DNA from: a virus
Direction: 5' to 3' (one strand)
Virus record (IMG/VR): IMGVR_UViG_3300048690_000209
Location: 1-37,244 of that record
Length of the DNA stretch: 37,244 nt
In this document: positions 15,389 through 21,653 of the stretch, in pieces
Numbering within the stretch: position 1 is the first letter of the stretch
Layout: each line of letters begins with the position of its first letter
Notes under the pieces: model-generated
Told to the model about the DNA's origin: nothing
The model's database searches: none
What the model saw: only the letters and a program-made list of their open reading frames with translations
Program-made: the position numbers and the translations under genes

Positions 15389-16439
15389 CTGTTTTTACCT
15401 CATCCAGTTTAGGAATCTTGTCTGGGTTAGCATCCCACTGCGCTTTGGCTTGAGCACCGATTTGACCTTCATAAGGACAAGGTGTTCCGGCTTGTAGCAT
15501 AGCATCAAATACACGGCGATCTTGACACATTGTAGCAACTGCGGCTACTTTCATACCCATATCAAATAATGTTTTTGATAATTTTAAACGTTCACAGTTT
15601 AAGTCACGAACAGTGCCGCCTGAACTTACACCAAATACCTGTGTTTGAACACTACCACTTGAACCAGTTGAACACAGGTCAGCATTACCACCACTCATCA
15701 TTGTAGGTGCAACTGCTGTTGGTGGTGGCTGAATTACGCGTTGAGTGATCGTTGACTCGTTGATATTCTTGTTGGTTATTTCACCTGAATTAATATTTTG
15801 ATTAATATTGGTGTTGGCATTTGTATTTTGATTAACGTTTGTGTTGGTAGAAACCGCAGTACTAGTATTCTGATTAATGTTGGTCATTGAACCACTTTGA
15901 ACATTATTGTTGGTGCTGGTGGAAGTGCTGGTGTTGATATTACGATTAGTCATATCACCAGTATTAACATTATTGTTTGTTGCTGTTGACGTACTGGAGT
16001 TAATATTATTGTTATTATACGTCATTGTACCCGAATTAATGTTATTGTTGGTATTAACACTTGTACTTACATTATTATTATTGTAAGTCATTGTACCCGA
16101 ATTAACATTATTGTTATTGTAGGTAACAGTTCCACTCATAGCATTATTATTATTGTTGGTAACTGTACCAGACTGAATATTGTTGTTAGTATTTACACTA
16201 GTCGATGTGCTAGTATTATTGTTGTTGTTTGTGTTAGTTGAAGCACTATTAACAGTACTCAAACTAGTAGAATTAGAATTACTTGTAGTATTTGAATTTG
16301 AATTAACGGTGCTAGTAGAAACACTTGTTGAATTAGTATCTACTAAACTTTTGGAGTCGTAAGTACCTTGATTAATGAGCGTTTGAGCACCCACACTGCT
16401 TGCTGCAAATAGCAAACCTGCTAAAACTATTTTAATCAT
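15324..16439 (-). CDS. Exported Asn/Ser/Thr-rich repeat protein
   Basis: The 371 residues begin with a signal peptide (cleavage near VGA/QTLINQG). Residues about 35-245 are irregular tandem repeats of Asn, Ser and Thr with a recurring unit like SGTMTYNNNNVNSGT, as in solenoid or amyloid-like beta structures. The C-terminal 120 residues form a normal domain: LCSTGSSGSVQTQVFGVSSG, RDLNCERLKLSKTLFDMGMKVAAVATMC and TPCPYEG, with four Cys, ending in a hydrophobic GLGAVLGFLVHKLF. I recall this C-terminal domain from other aquatic phage proteins without a known function. It lies right after the endolysin gene and overlaps the next gene by 65 bp. Confidence 0.8.
   Translation of the reverse strand: MIKIVLAGLLFAASSVGAQTLINQGTYDSKSLVDTNSTSVSTSTVNSNSNTTSNSNSTSLSTVNSASTNTNNNNNTSTSTSVNTNNNIQSGTVTNNNNNAMSGTVTYNNNNVNSGTMTYNNNNVSTSVNTNNNINSGTMTYNNNNINSSTSTATNNNVNTGDMTNRNINTSTSTSTNNNVQSGSMTNINQNTSTAVSTNTNVNQNTNANTNINQNINSGEITNKNINESTITQRVIQPPPTAVAPTMMSGGNADLCSTGSSGSVQTQVFGVSSGGTVRDLNCERLKLSKTLFDMGMKVAAVATMCQDRRVFDAMLQAGTPCPYEGQIGAQAKAQWDANPDKIPKLDEVKTDDVYKKVGLGAVLGFLVHKLF
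15745..16350 (-). repeat. AT-rich tandem repeats coding the Asn-rich tract
   Basis: This stretch codes runs such as YNNNNVNSG and TNNNI in units of roughly 11-16 codons. On the + strand it reads as repeated blocks of ATTATTATTG and TTAACATTATTGTT. The copies vary in length and sequence, so they are diverged, and they are coding, not CRISPR-like. Confidence 0.8.
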
Positions 16440-16440
16440 C

Positions 16441-17055
16441 TTACGCTCCTAATACGTGTAATGCATGCTCGTAATGCTTAATACGATCTTCTAATCCAAT
16501 GGTACCGCCATTAATACGTTTTGTTAAAGTGAGAATATCACCCTTATCTGCCCACTGATTTAATTTGTTGGTTTCCCAGAACCAACAAGCCGACTGTGCT
16601 GCACCTTCAAATGTTTCCAGGTATTCAGCAGCTTCTTCTACGCTAATACCCAAACTAGCGGCAAACCAAGTATAGTTGTCTTTGCCAGTTAGCTGAATTA
16701 GGCCTTTGCCCGAATAACGATAGCCGTCGCCAGACTCTACCGGCCCATTGCCCATACGGTTAGCATAAACTAGGTTGGCAATTGCTTGCTGTTTGCCAGC
16801 ATACTGCTGTGCTAGCTCATCAGTTGGAAAGTACTTGGGAAATATCTTGCGTAGTGTAACTGCACGATAATTTAAATTTTCACGTAGTGCTGTAAAGCCG
16901 CCTGACTCATGTGCACACTGTGCTACAAAAGCTGCAATACGTTGCGGTGTATTGATCTCGTAGTCTGGTAGTAATTGAGCTAGTGCTGTATGCCATTGCT
17001 TAGCATACGGGTTTTTAGGAATCAGCTGTTGTAGCTGTTGTAGTGATAGATTCAT
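16441..17055 (-). CDS. Endolysin, glycoside hydrolase family 19 (chitinase-like lysozyme)
   Basis: The 204-residue protein shows the GH19 endolysin core: AHESGGF with catalytic Glu50, LNYRAVTLRKIFPKYFP (62-77), YANRMGNG (97-104), GYRYSGKGLIQLTGKDNY (111-128) and RINGG (180-184). GH19 phage endolysins cut the glycan strands of peptidoglycan. There is no signal peptide, so release should depend on a holin. Its start overlaps the stop of the lipoprotein spanin gene (TAATG), making a spanin-spanin-endolysin cassette. Confidence 0.93.
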   Translation of the reverse strand: MNLSLQQLQQLIPKNPYAKQWHTALAQLLPDYEINTPQRIAAFVAQCAHESGGFTALRENLNYRAVTLRKIFPKYFPTDELAQQYAGKQQAIANLVYANRMGNGPVESGDGYRYSGKGLIQLTGKDNYTWFAASLGISVEEAAEYLETFEGAAQSACWFWETNKLNQWADKGDILTLTKRINGGTIGLEDRIKHYEHALHVLGA

Positions 17056-17321
17056 TACTTCAATCCTTCATATATGATTTTTTGTTCGCGATACCAACGC
17101 TGCCAAGCGTCCAATTTAACAGCACACGTATAGTACTCGCTATAATTAACTGTTACAGTTTTTGCTACATCTGATAGCTTAGCCTCGTCGCTGAGCTTCT
17201 GTAAATTTGGACAAGGTTCTTGTAATAGAGTACCTGGTGATTGTGGAAACTTTGCTGTAACTGGAACAACTGTAGAACAAGCACTTAATGTAAGGGCTAG
17301 TGTAATAGCTAATAATTTCAT
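17055..17321 (-). CDS. Outer-membrane lipoprotein, o-spanin (Rz1)-like
   Basis: The 88 residues open with a lipoprotein signal: MKLLAITLALTLSAC, with the lipobox LSAC placing the lipidated Cys at 15. The mature part is about 74 residues, with two further Cys (EPCPN, YTCAVK) and an amphipathic end (LDAWQRWYREQKIIYEGL). Spanins of this size fuse inner and outer membranes at the end of lysis in Gram-negative hosts. Its ATG overlaps the stop of the membrane protein gene upstream (ATGA) and its end abuts the endolysin, as expected for a lysis cassette. Confidence 0.8.
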   Translation of the reverse strand: MKLLAITLALTLSACSTVVPVTAKFPQSPGTLLQEPCPNLQKLSDEAKLSDVAKTVTVNYSEYYTCAVKLDAWQRWYREQKIIYEGLK

Positions 17322-17737
17322 TTAGGCTGCTCCGCTGCACGATTATGTGCTTGAATGAACTCTTTTGGTAGTACGCAAGTGGTATCGTGTTTTACTACTT
17401 CACGATCAATAAACTGTACATTATCAGCACCGCGTCTTGTGATTACCTGAGTTTTATAAACTACTTTTTCTTTTATAGTTTCGTTGACGGTTTGTGCTTT
17501 GGCTTCTGCAACATCTACACGGGCTTGTAGTTCCTGTGCAGCCTGTTTCCAGGTATTATCGCAGTACAGCATTCCAAAAATAAAAATTGTTGCCGCAACC
17601 ACCGTACCGCCAACAATTTTAAGTGGCAAGGCATAAAGTTTTGCTTGAGGCAAATAACTTAATAAAAAAGCCAATATTCCGCTTATAAGTGATAGCCACC
17701 AGATCCAATCTGGAAGAATTTTAAAAATAAAAAACAT
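17318..17737 (-). CDS. Inner-membrane protein, i-spanin (Rz)-like
   Basis: The 139 residues hold two hydrophobic segments (about 11-30, WWLSLISGILAFLLSYLP, and 40-57, IVGGTVVAATIFIFGMLY), then a charged helix (AAQELQARVDVAEAKAQTVNE) and a segment VVYKTQVITRRGADNVQFID, ending KHDTTCVLPKEFIQAHNRAAEQ. The periplasmic-type coiled coil and the adjacent o-spanin gene make it the probable inner-membrane partner. Having two membrane segments instead of one is unusual for i-spanins. An alternative is a holin/spanin-like fusion. The ATG directly follows the TAA of the 31-residue ORF. Confidence 0.72.
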   Translation of the reverse strand: MFFIFKILPDWIWWLSLISGILAFLLSYLPQAKLYALPLKIVGGTVVAATIFIFGMLYCDNTWKQAAQELQARVDVAEAKAQTVNETIKEKVVYKTQVITRRGADNVQFIDREVVKHDTTCVLPKEFIQAHNRAAEQPK

Positions 17738-17833
17738 TTAATTTACCCTTGCGCGGTTAGCTAAGTACTCTAGCAACTCATTTTCATAACTCTGGAAATA
17801 ATTCCTTATGAATGTACTCATGAACTTGATCAT
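17738..17833 (-). CDS. Candidate 31-residue gene between the bilin reductase and the spanins
   Basis: An ATG at 17831-17833, with AGGA seven bases upstream, opens a 31-codon frame in a different frame from the reductase. It overlaps the reductase 3' end by 50 bp and ends in a TAA immediately before the ATG of the i-spanin-like gene. The product is basic at the start and helical (MIKFMSTFIRNYFQSYENEL, then LEYLANRARVN). The fit between ribosome site, overlap and exact stop/start junction suggests a real gene, but it is short and unsupported by a known family. Confidence 0.45.
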   Translation of the reverse strand: MIKFMSTFIRNYFQSYENELLEYLANRARVN

Positions 17834-18470
17834 CGTTGAATCCTAAACTTTTTAACACTCGTGGAGTGTGTGGATTACATTTTTGTTGTTGACAGTAGTA
17901 ATTTTGTTGCTGTGTAAAGTCATACTTGGCAACTTGATCGTCATAGGTTAACTTAGGACGATTTGGTTTAATGTTGTCTAAATAGTAGATAAGCGACTTT
18001 TTTGATATTTCTAGTATTACTGACAACTCAAACTCTGAATTAATATTACCGGCCGCAACCATGTTGCCGCTAAATATGTTTTGTGCCCACTCGGGCAGTT
18101 GACGTGGCTTAGCCCACGACGTAGGTTCTACCAGTTCATGGAACCAGTCAATCATTTTATGTTCTGGATCGCCACACGGAGAAAAATCTAGGAAAGCACC
18201 TGTAATCTTATTAGTACCAGCTATAATATCAAATCCGTAGATAGGGGCTGAATCATAAGTGTGAGGAAACACACATATATGCATCATGTACAGCTTTTTT
18301 GATTCAATGGCATCTATAACGTCTACGTTGGCACGACGAACCCAAGCATTTGAGTAATTTTTAGCGTACCAATCTGAGGTGTTATCCGTGGTCGAAAGAA
18401 AAGCACGCTGTGCAATAATGGTTTCCATTTCTTCAGCGTGCTTTTTTAATTTGTTAAATATTGTGCTCAT
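17784..18470 (-). CDS. pcyX: Ferredoxin-dependent bilin reductase, PcyX/PcyA-like
   Basis: The 228-residue protein matches the FDBR family over its length. MMHICVFP and PIYGFDIIAG place His64 and Asp81 at the exact spacing of the PcyA residues His88 and Asp105; SARS-free downstream anchors are LDFSP (94-98), QLPEWAQNIFS (124-134) and a C-terminus like PcyA (NYYCQQQ..N..T.RVL, 190-206). The PcyA Glu76 site has no Glu; Asp53 is one residue off. Family members reduce biliverdin IX-alpha with ferredoxin electrons; phage PcyX makes phycoerythrobilin. It overlaps the heme oxygenase gene by 17 bp. FDBR is firm; the PcyX subtype and product are inferred. Confidence 0.9.
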   Translation of the reverse strand: MSTIFNKLKKHAEEMETIIAQRAFLSTTDNTSDWYAKNYSNAWVRRANVDVIDAIESKKLYMMHICVFPHTYDSAPIYGFDIIAGTNKITGAFLDFSPCGDPEHKMIDWFHELVEPTSWAKPRQLPEWAQNIFSGNMVAAGNINSEFELSVILEISKKSLIYYLDNIKPNRPKLTYDDQVAKYDFTQQQNYYCQQQKCNPHTPRVLKSLGFNDDQVHEYIHKELFPEL

Positions 18471-18987
18471 TGGCTAGTTCACTAAACAGTTCTATAGCAT
18501 AATCAAAACACAAGTTAGCTTCGGAAGCCATTGAGACATCTAACTTGTTACGTAATGCATCAATCAGATCTTTACGATTCTCAAACTCATACATAGTTGC
18601 TGAACCTGGTACCAGTTTTTTAATCATCTGTCCACCGTAAAGGTCTCCCATATGTCGAACGTATAAGTGAGCTAATATTTGTTGATCTGTTAGGTTATTA
18701 GCTACATATTGTACATACTCTTGAGTACTAGTATAAAGTTTAACAACGCCGGCATTTAGTTCTATTAAATCTTGTTTAATTAAATCTGCCCGACATAATC
18801 CAGGCAGATTGTCTAATAATCCGCGCGTATTTGCCACACTTTCAAGTGTGTAGTATATGGCGTGTTGATTGTACAAAAAATCACTGTAAATACTCTCCGA
18901 CATTTTGCCGGAGAGTAATAGCTGTGTAAACTTGTGTTGTTCTGCTAACACATGACTATCATGCGTTAGCTCTTTTAGTGTTGTCAT
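18454..18987 (-). CDS. ho1: Heme oxygenase (biliverdin-forming)
   Basis: The 177-residue protein has the heme-ligand region SHVLAEQHKF with proximal His12, and the distal-helix motif YVRHMGDLYGGQ (109-120) with GDLYGGQ at 114-120. Both are characteristic of HO-1-type enzymes, which open heme to biliverdin IX-alpha with release of CO and Fe2+, using ferredoxin electrons in this setting. It is shorter than cyanobacterial Ho1 (about 240 residues), lacking C-terminal sequence, as in other phage enzymes. The ATG overlaps the TGA of the tail assembly chaperone gene (ATGA), and the bilin reductase gene follows with a 17-bp overlap. Confidence 0.95.
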   Translation of the reverse strand: MTTLKELTHDSHVLAEQHKFTQLLLSGKMSESIYSDFLYNQHAIYYTLESVANTRGLLDNLPGLCRADLIKQDLIELNAGVVKLYTSTQEYVQYVANNLTDQQILAHLYVRHMGDLYGGQMIKKLVPGSATMYEFENRKDLIDALRNKLDVSMASEANLCFDYAIELFSELANEHNI

Positions 18988-19346
18988 GTTGTTGGTGCTT
19001 GTGGTACTATGATTTCAGCAATAGTTGTAGCTGATGCAAAAGTTGCTGGCATATCGCGTAATTGTTGGCGATACGTTGCCCACTCAGCTTTTTGTGCTGA
19101 TGTTAGTGGAGCATCTACTACCTGAGTCCAATCACTTTGCTGTAATAGGTGTGTACGTAAGTTGCGGATACCAATATCGATTTGAGCTTTAGTAATTTCT
19201 GGCTCTTCTGGAATAGGCATATGCTCAACCCATCCAAGCTCCGTTAACCCTACTTGATCAGTTAAGCCAGTTCTTTGTAAAACATCTGGATAAGCAACTG
19301 GGCCATCTACTATTACACCATTTACTACATAATTATAAAATACCAT
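18984..19346 (-). CDS. Tail (fibre) assembly chaperone
   Basis: I start this 120-residue protein at the ATG at 19346, which has AGGAG seven bases upstream and overlaps the stop of the adhesin gene (TAATG); an earlier in-frame start adds 21 unlikely residues. The C-terminal half reads IRNLRTHLLQQSDWTQVVDA, then KAEWATYRQQLRDMPAT, the recurrent pattern (L..SDWTQ..D.PL....WA.YRQ.LRD) of phage tail assembly chaperones. It lies directly after the glycine-rich adhesin gene, its likely client, and is coupled to heme oxygenase. Confidence 0.82.
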   Translation of the reverse strand: MVFYNYVVNGVIVDGPVAYPDVLQRTGLTDQVGLTELGWVEHMPIPEEPEITKAQIDIGIRNLRTHLLQQSDWTQVVDAPLTSAQKAEWATYRQQLRDMPATFASATTIAEIIVPQAPTT

Positions 19347-20260
19347 TACATATCTCCTGTACCGGTTGAAGGAAACTTTCTGCCAGTACCCCAAATAATA
19401 CGAACACAACCGCGACCACCTCTATGATAGTGATATCTATTTCCTGAGTTGCCGCCTTGGCCGGAACCGCCGCCGTACAAACCGCCGTCAAGTACTGTAT
19501 GACCATAGCTGCTCCAAGGATTTTCTCCTCCACGACCATTTTCGCCACCGCTACCGCCTTGACCGCCTACATAACTATATGCAGAGCCGCTAGCACCTTG
19601 TCCAAAAGGACCTGTACCACCCGCGCTTGAATAGCCGTATGTACTGGAATAACTACCGCCGCCGGCAGCACCGCCACCACTACCAGAATTATTTCCATTA
19701 CCACCATTACCAGTATAGCCGCCAGCACCGCCACCGCAGTTATTACCGCCGTTACCGCCGAAGCCGCCACCATCACCACCCCAAGAACCACCAGTTGGAA
19801 GAGTACCACCACCACCGTAAACAACACTTGTACTAATAAAGTAACTAGTGCCTCCAGAACTATCGGTCGGACTTTCAGCTTGTAAGTAGTCACCACCTCG
19901 CCCAACTACAACTGTATAGGTTTTACCTGGCTCTACTTGAATATCATTTTTCCAACCTAAACCACCGCCACCAGGAGGTGTAGTATAGGTGTAGTTTGCA
20001 CTACCAGCACCACCGCCAATACAAACTACAGATACTTTGGTAACGCCAGGAGGGCAAGTCCAAGCATATGTACCGCTACCAAAACCATAAAAAGCCTGGC
20101 CTGACGGTGCTTCTGCTTCTGCTGCTGCAACTTTTGGCGGGAAATAAAGATTTCCTTTACCATCAGTGGAAAGAGGTTGACCAGGAGCACCATCCTGTAA
20201 CGGAAGTGTAAACTGAGCACCTTCTCGTCTTTGTAATTGATCTGTTACAATTTTTGTCAT
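19346..20260 (-). CDS. Glycine-rich tail-tip adhesin (receptor-binding protein)
   Basis: The 304 residues start with a short attachment-like segment shared with the fibre at 20711-21637 (MTKIVTDQLQRREGAQFTLP; there MGKLIVDQIQKPGGSTFTLP). A beta region follows (GFGSGTYAWTCPPGVTKVSV). From about 90 to 285 the protein is very rich in Gly, Ser, Asn and Tyr (GGDGGGFGGNGGNNCGGGAG). It ends RGCVRIIWGTGRKFPSTGTG. Gly-rich tips of this kind in phage adhesins (for example S16 gp38) fold as stacked polyglycine helices and carry host specificity. The fold here is inferred from composition. Confidence 0.8.
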   Translation of the reverse strand: MTKIVTDQLQRREGAQFTLPLQDGAPGQPLSTDGKGNLYFPPKVAAAEAEAPSGQAFYGFGSGTYAWTCPPGVTKVSVVCIGGGAGSANYTYTTPPGGGGLGWKNDIQVEPGKTYTVVVGRGGDYLQAESPTDSSGGTSYFISTSVVYGGGGTLPTGGSWGGDGGGFGGNGGNNCGGGAGGYTGNGGNGNNSGSGGGAAGGGSYSSTYGYSSAGGTGPFGQGASGSAYSYVGGQGGSGGENGRGGENPWSSYGHTVLDGGLYGGGSGQGGNSGNRYHYHRGGRGCVRIIWGTGRKFPSTGTGDM

Positions 20261-20283
20261 AAATTATCCTAATAAGATAAAAT

Positions 20284-20307
20284 GAGTGGGGTACGAATAC
20301 CCCACTC
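20284..20307 (-). terminator. UUCG-loop hairpin between fibre genes (possible weak terminator)
   Basis: GAGTGGGGTA (20284-20293) pairs with TACCCCACTC (20298-20307). On the - strand the loop is UUCG, an extra-stable tetraloop. It is followed by ATTTTATCTTATT instead of a solid T run. It lies in the 52-bp gap between the chaperone gene (ends 20313) and the adhesin gene (starts 20260). It could lower expression of the adhesin, bilin and lysis genes relative to the fibre genes, or protect upstream mRNA. Confidence 0.6.
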
Positions 20308-20312
20308 CGTTA

Positions 20313-20711
20313 TTAGATAGACAAAACTGGAAAGACAATATCATTTGGATAGTCTTTTTGTTTTGTGATATTATCTAAGGCTAGTCTATACTCTGAAATA
20401 GACTTCTTCTTGTCCTCAGAATACGTATCCCATAGTTCGGGACTAGTAAGTTCTTTTAATTGTGCTTTTAGCTGATCTACTTTACGTACAGCAGTTCTCG
20501 TCAAACGAATATTTTCATATTCTTTGTGAAACTGCTCTAGCTCTACGTCAGTTAATTCTACAATTTTACCATTAACTAGTTTAAGCTTAGTATGCTCTTT
20601 AAAACCAGAAGGAATTTCGTAAAATTCCTCCTTGGTTTGTTCACTATCATCTTCTGGTAAAGTATTTTGAGCTTGAATTAGTCTGCCTGTTTCATCAAAC
20701 TTTGCAAACAT
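20313..20711 (-). CDS. Probable tail fibre assembly protein
   Basis: The 132-residue soluble protein has an N-terminal beta segment (MFAKFDETGRLIQAQNTLPE), an acidic linker, and a helical C-terminal half (YENIRLTRTAVRKVDQLKA, LWDTYSEDKKKSISEYRLAL). This split, with the late W-x-x-Y-x-x-x-x-K...YR..L pattern, resembles tail fibre assembly chaperones. The start overlaps the stop of the fibre gene 20711-21637, its probable client. The assignment rests on shape and position. Confidence 0.65.
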   Translation of the reverse strand: MFAKFDETGRLIQAQNTLPEDDSEQTKEEFYEIPSGFKEHTKLKLVNGKIVELTDVELEQFHKEYENIRLTRTAVRKVDQLKAQLKELTSPELWDTYSEDKKKSISEYRLALDNITKQKDYPNDIVFPVLSI

Positions 20712-21637
20712 TATCTATCTCCGTATTGTGTAGCACACTGTGTATAGTAAGCTGCGGGAGACACGCTATTAGTAGCATTACCTGCATTACGGTTAGTACG
20801 TAAGGTTTCTAACATACGTAAGTCACAAATTAAACTACCATCAATTACTGTATCTAAGTTGTAGTAGTAATGTGAATCTCTAAACTGATAAGTTGTTTGA
20901 TACTGGTGTGATGTAGCCAGTAACAATAGTACTGTGGTATTTGCTGGTATAGTAATTGAAGCAGTACCTGCTACGTTAGTAGTGCTAGATGTGTATGTAT
21001 AAGGCTGTGTCCAAGTACCGCCGATAACAGAACTATAAGGTACACTGTTAGTGGGTGTATACAATGCTAGTGCTGCTCCACCATAACTACTATAATCGCT
21101 GCTATGATAGAAAACAAAGTTTCTTGTAATAGCGGAACCAGTAGTGTTACGAACTGGCAACAACGACATTGTAATACCAGTATAATCATCGGTAGTGTTA
21201 GAGTCATAATACTGTACGTTACGCATATGACCTAAACGCTTGTTATTTGCATAATAACACTGGCGATAAATATCACCGTTACGGTTATATACAAACAAAC
21301 GCTCACTACCACCTGTTGGAGCTCCGTCGCCCATACACATATTAAAAGCCATGCTAGTACTGTTAGTATCACTAGTAACATTACCTACTTGGAAAGCTCT
21401 GTAAAGCTGACCACCAGGACCATCACTGGTCCAAGATGATCCACTATAGGTATTGCCCTGTGAACTGCTTGACACAATCATACCGATTGTGTTGCCTTCT
21501 ACAGGAATTGGTCGGAAACTACCAATGGTTAAGTTACCGTTGGCGTCACTGATTAGTCCGCCAGCTGCGGCTGTTGTAGGTAGCGTGAATGTTGAACCAC
21601 CTGGTTTTTGAATTTGATCTACTATAAGTTTACCCAT
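20711..21637 (-). CDS. Tail fibre/adhesin protein, 308 residues
   Basis: It opens with the attachment segment MGKLIVDQIQKPGGSTFTLP, also found in the glycine-rich adhesin. The remainder is Ser/Thr/Tyr/Asn-rich beta sequence (SSSQGNTYSGSSWTSDGPGG, FYHSSDYSSYGGAALALYTP) without a helical domain. Such proteins usually form trimeric fibre or tip structures. AGGAG precedes the ATG inside a short palindrome (21639-21654). The 2061-residue fibre gene ends 17 bp upstream and a probable chaperone gene follows with a one-base overlap. Confidence 0.72.
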   Translation of the reverse strand: MGKLIVDQIQKPGGSTFTLPTTAAAGGLISDANGNLTIGSFRPIPVEGNTIGMIVSSSSQGNTYSGSSWTSDGPGGQLYRAFQVGNVTSDTNSTSMAFNMCMGDGAPTGGSERLFVYNRNGDIYRQCYYANNKRLGHMRNVQYYDSNTTDDYTGITMSLLPVRNTTGSAITRNFVFYHSSDYSSYGGAALALYTPTNSVPYSSVIGGTWTQPYTYTSSTTNVAGTASITIPANTTVLLLLATSHQYQTTYQFRDSHYYYNLDTVIDGSLICDLRMLETLRTNRNAGNATNSVSPAAYYTQCATQYGDR

Positions 21638-21653
21638 TTTAGGCTCCTAAAAT

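Noticed and set aside
15745-16350. Regular-looking AT-rich repeats that could suggest a CRISPR-like or satellite array
   Set aside because: They are in frame, code an Asn-rich tract after a signal peptide and vary in unit length without conserved repeats and unique spacers.
15324-16439. Curli subunit (CsgA/CsgB) identity for the Asn-rich protein
   Set aside because: The curlin repeat with regular Gln, Gly and Asn positions is absent, and no CsgG- or CsgF-like partner is recognisable in the window.
17784-18987. Cyanophage origin because of bilin genes
   Set aside because: No psbA, hli, cpeT or other photosynthesis gene is present, and ho1-pcyX-type pairs are known from phages thought to infect other bacteria. 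The host is left open.
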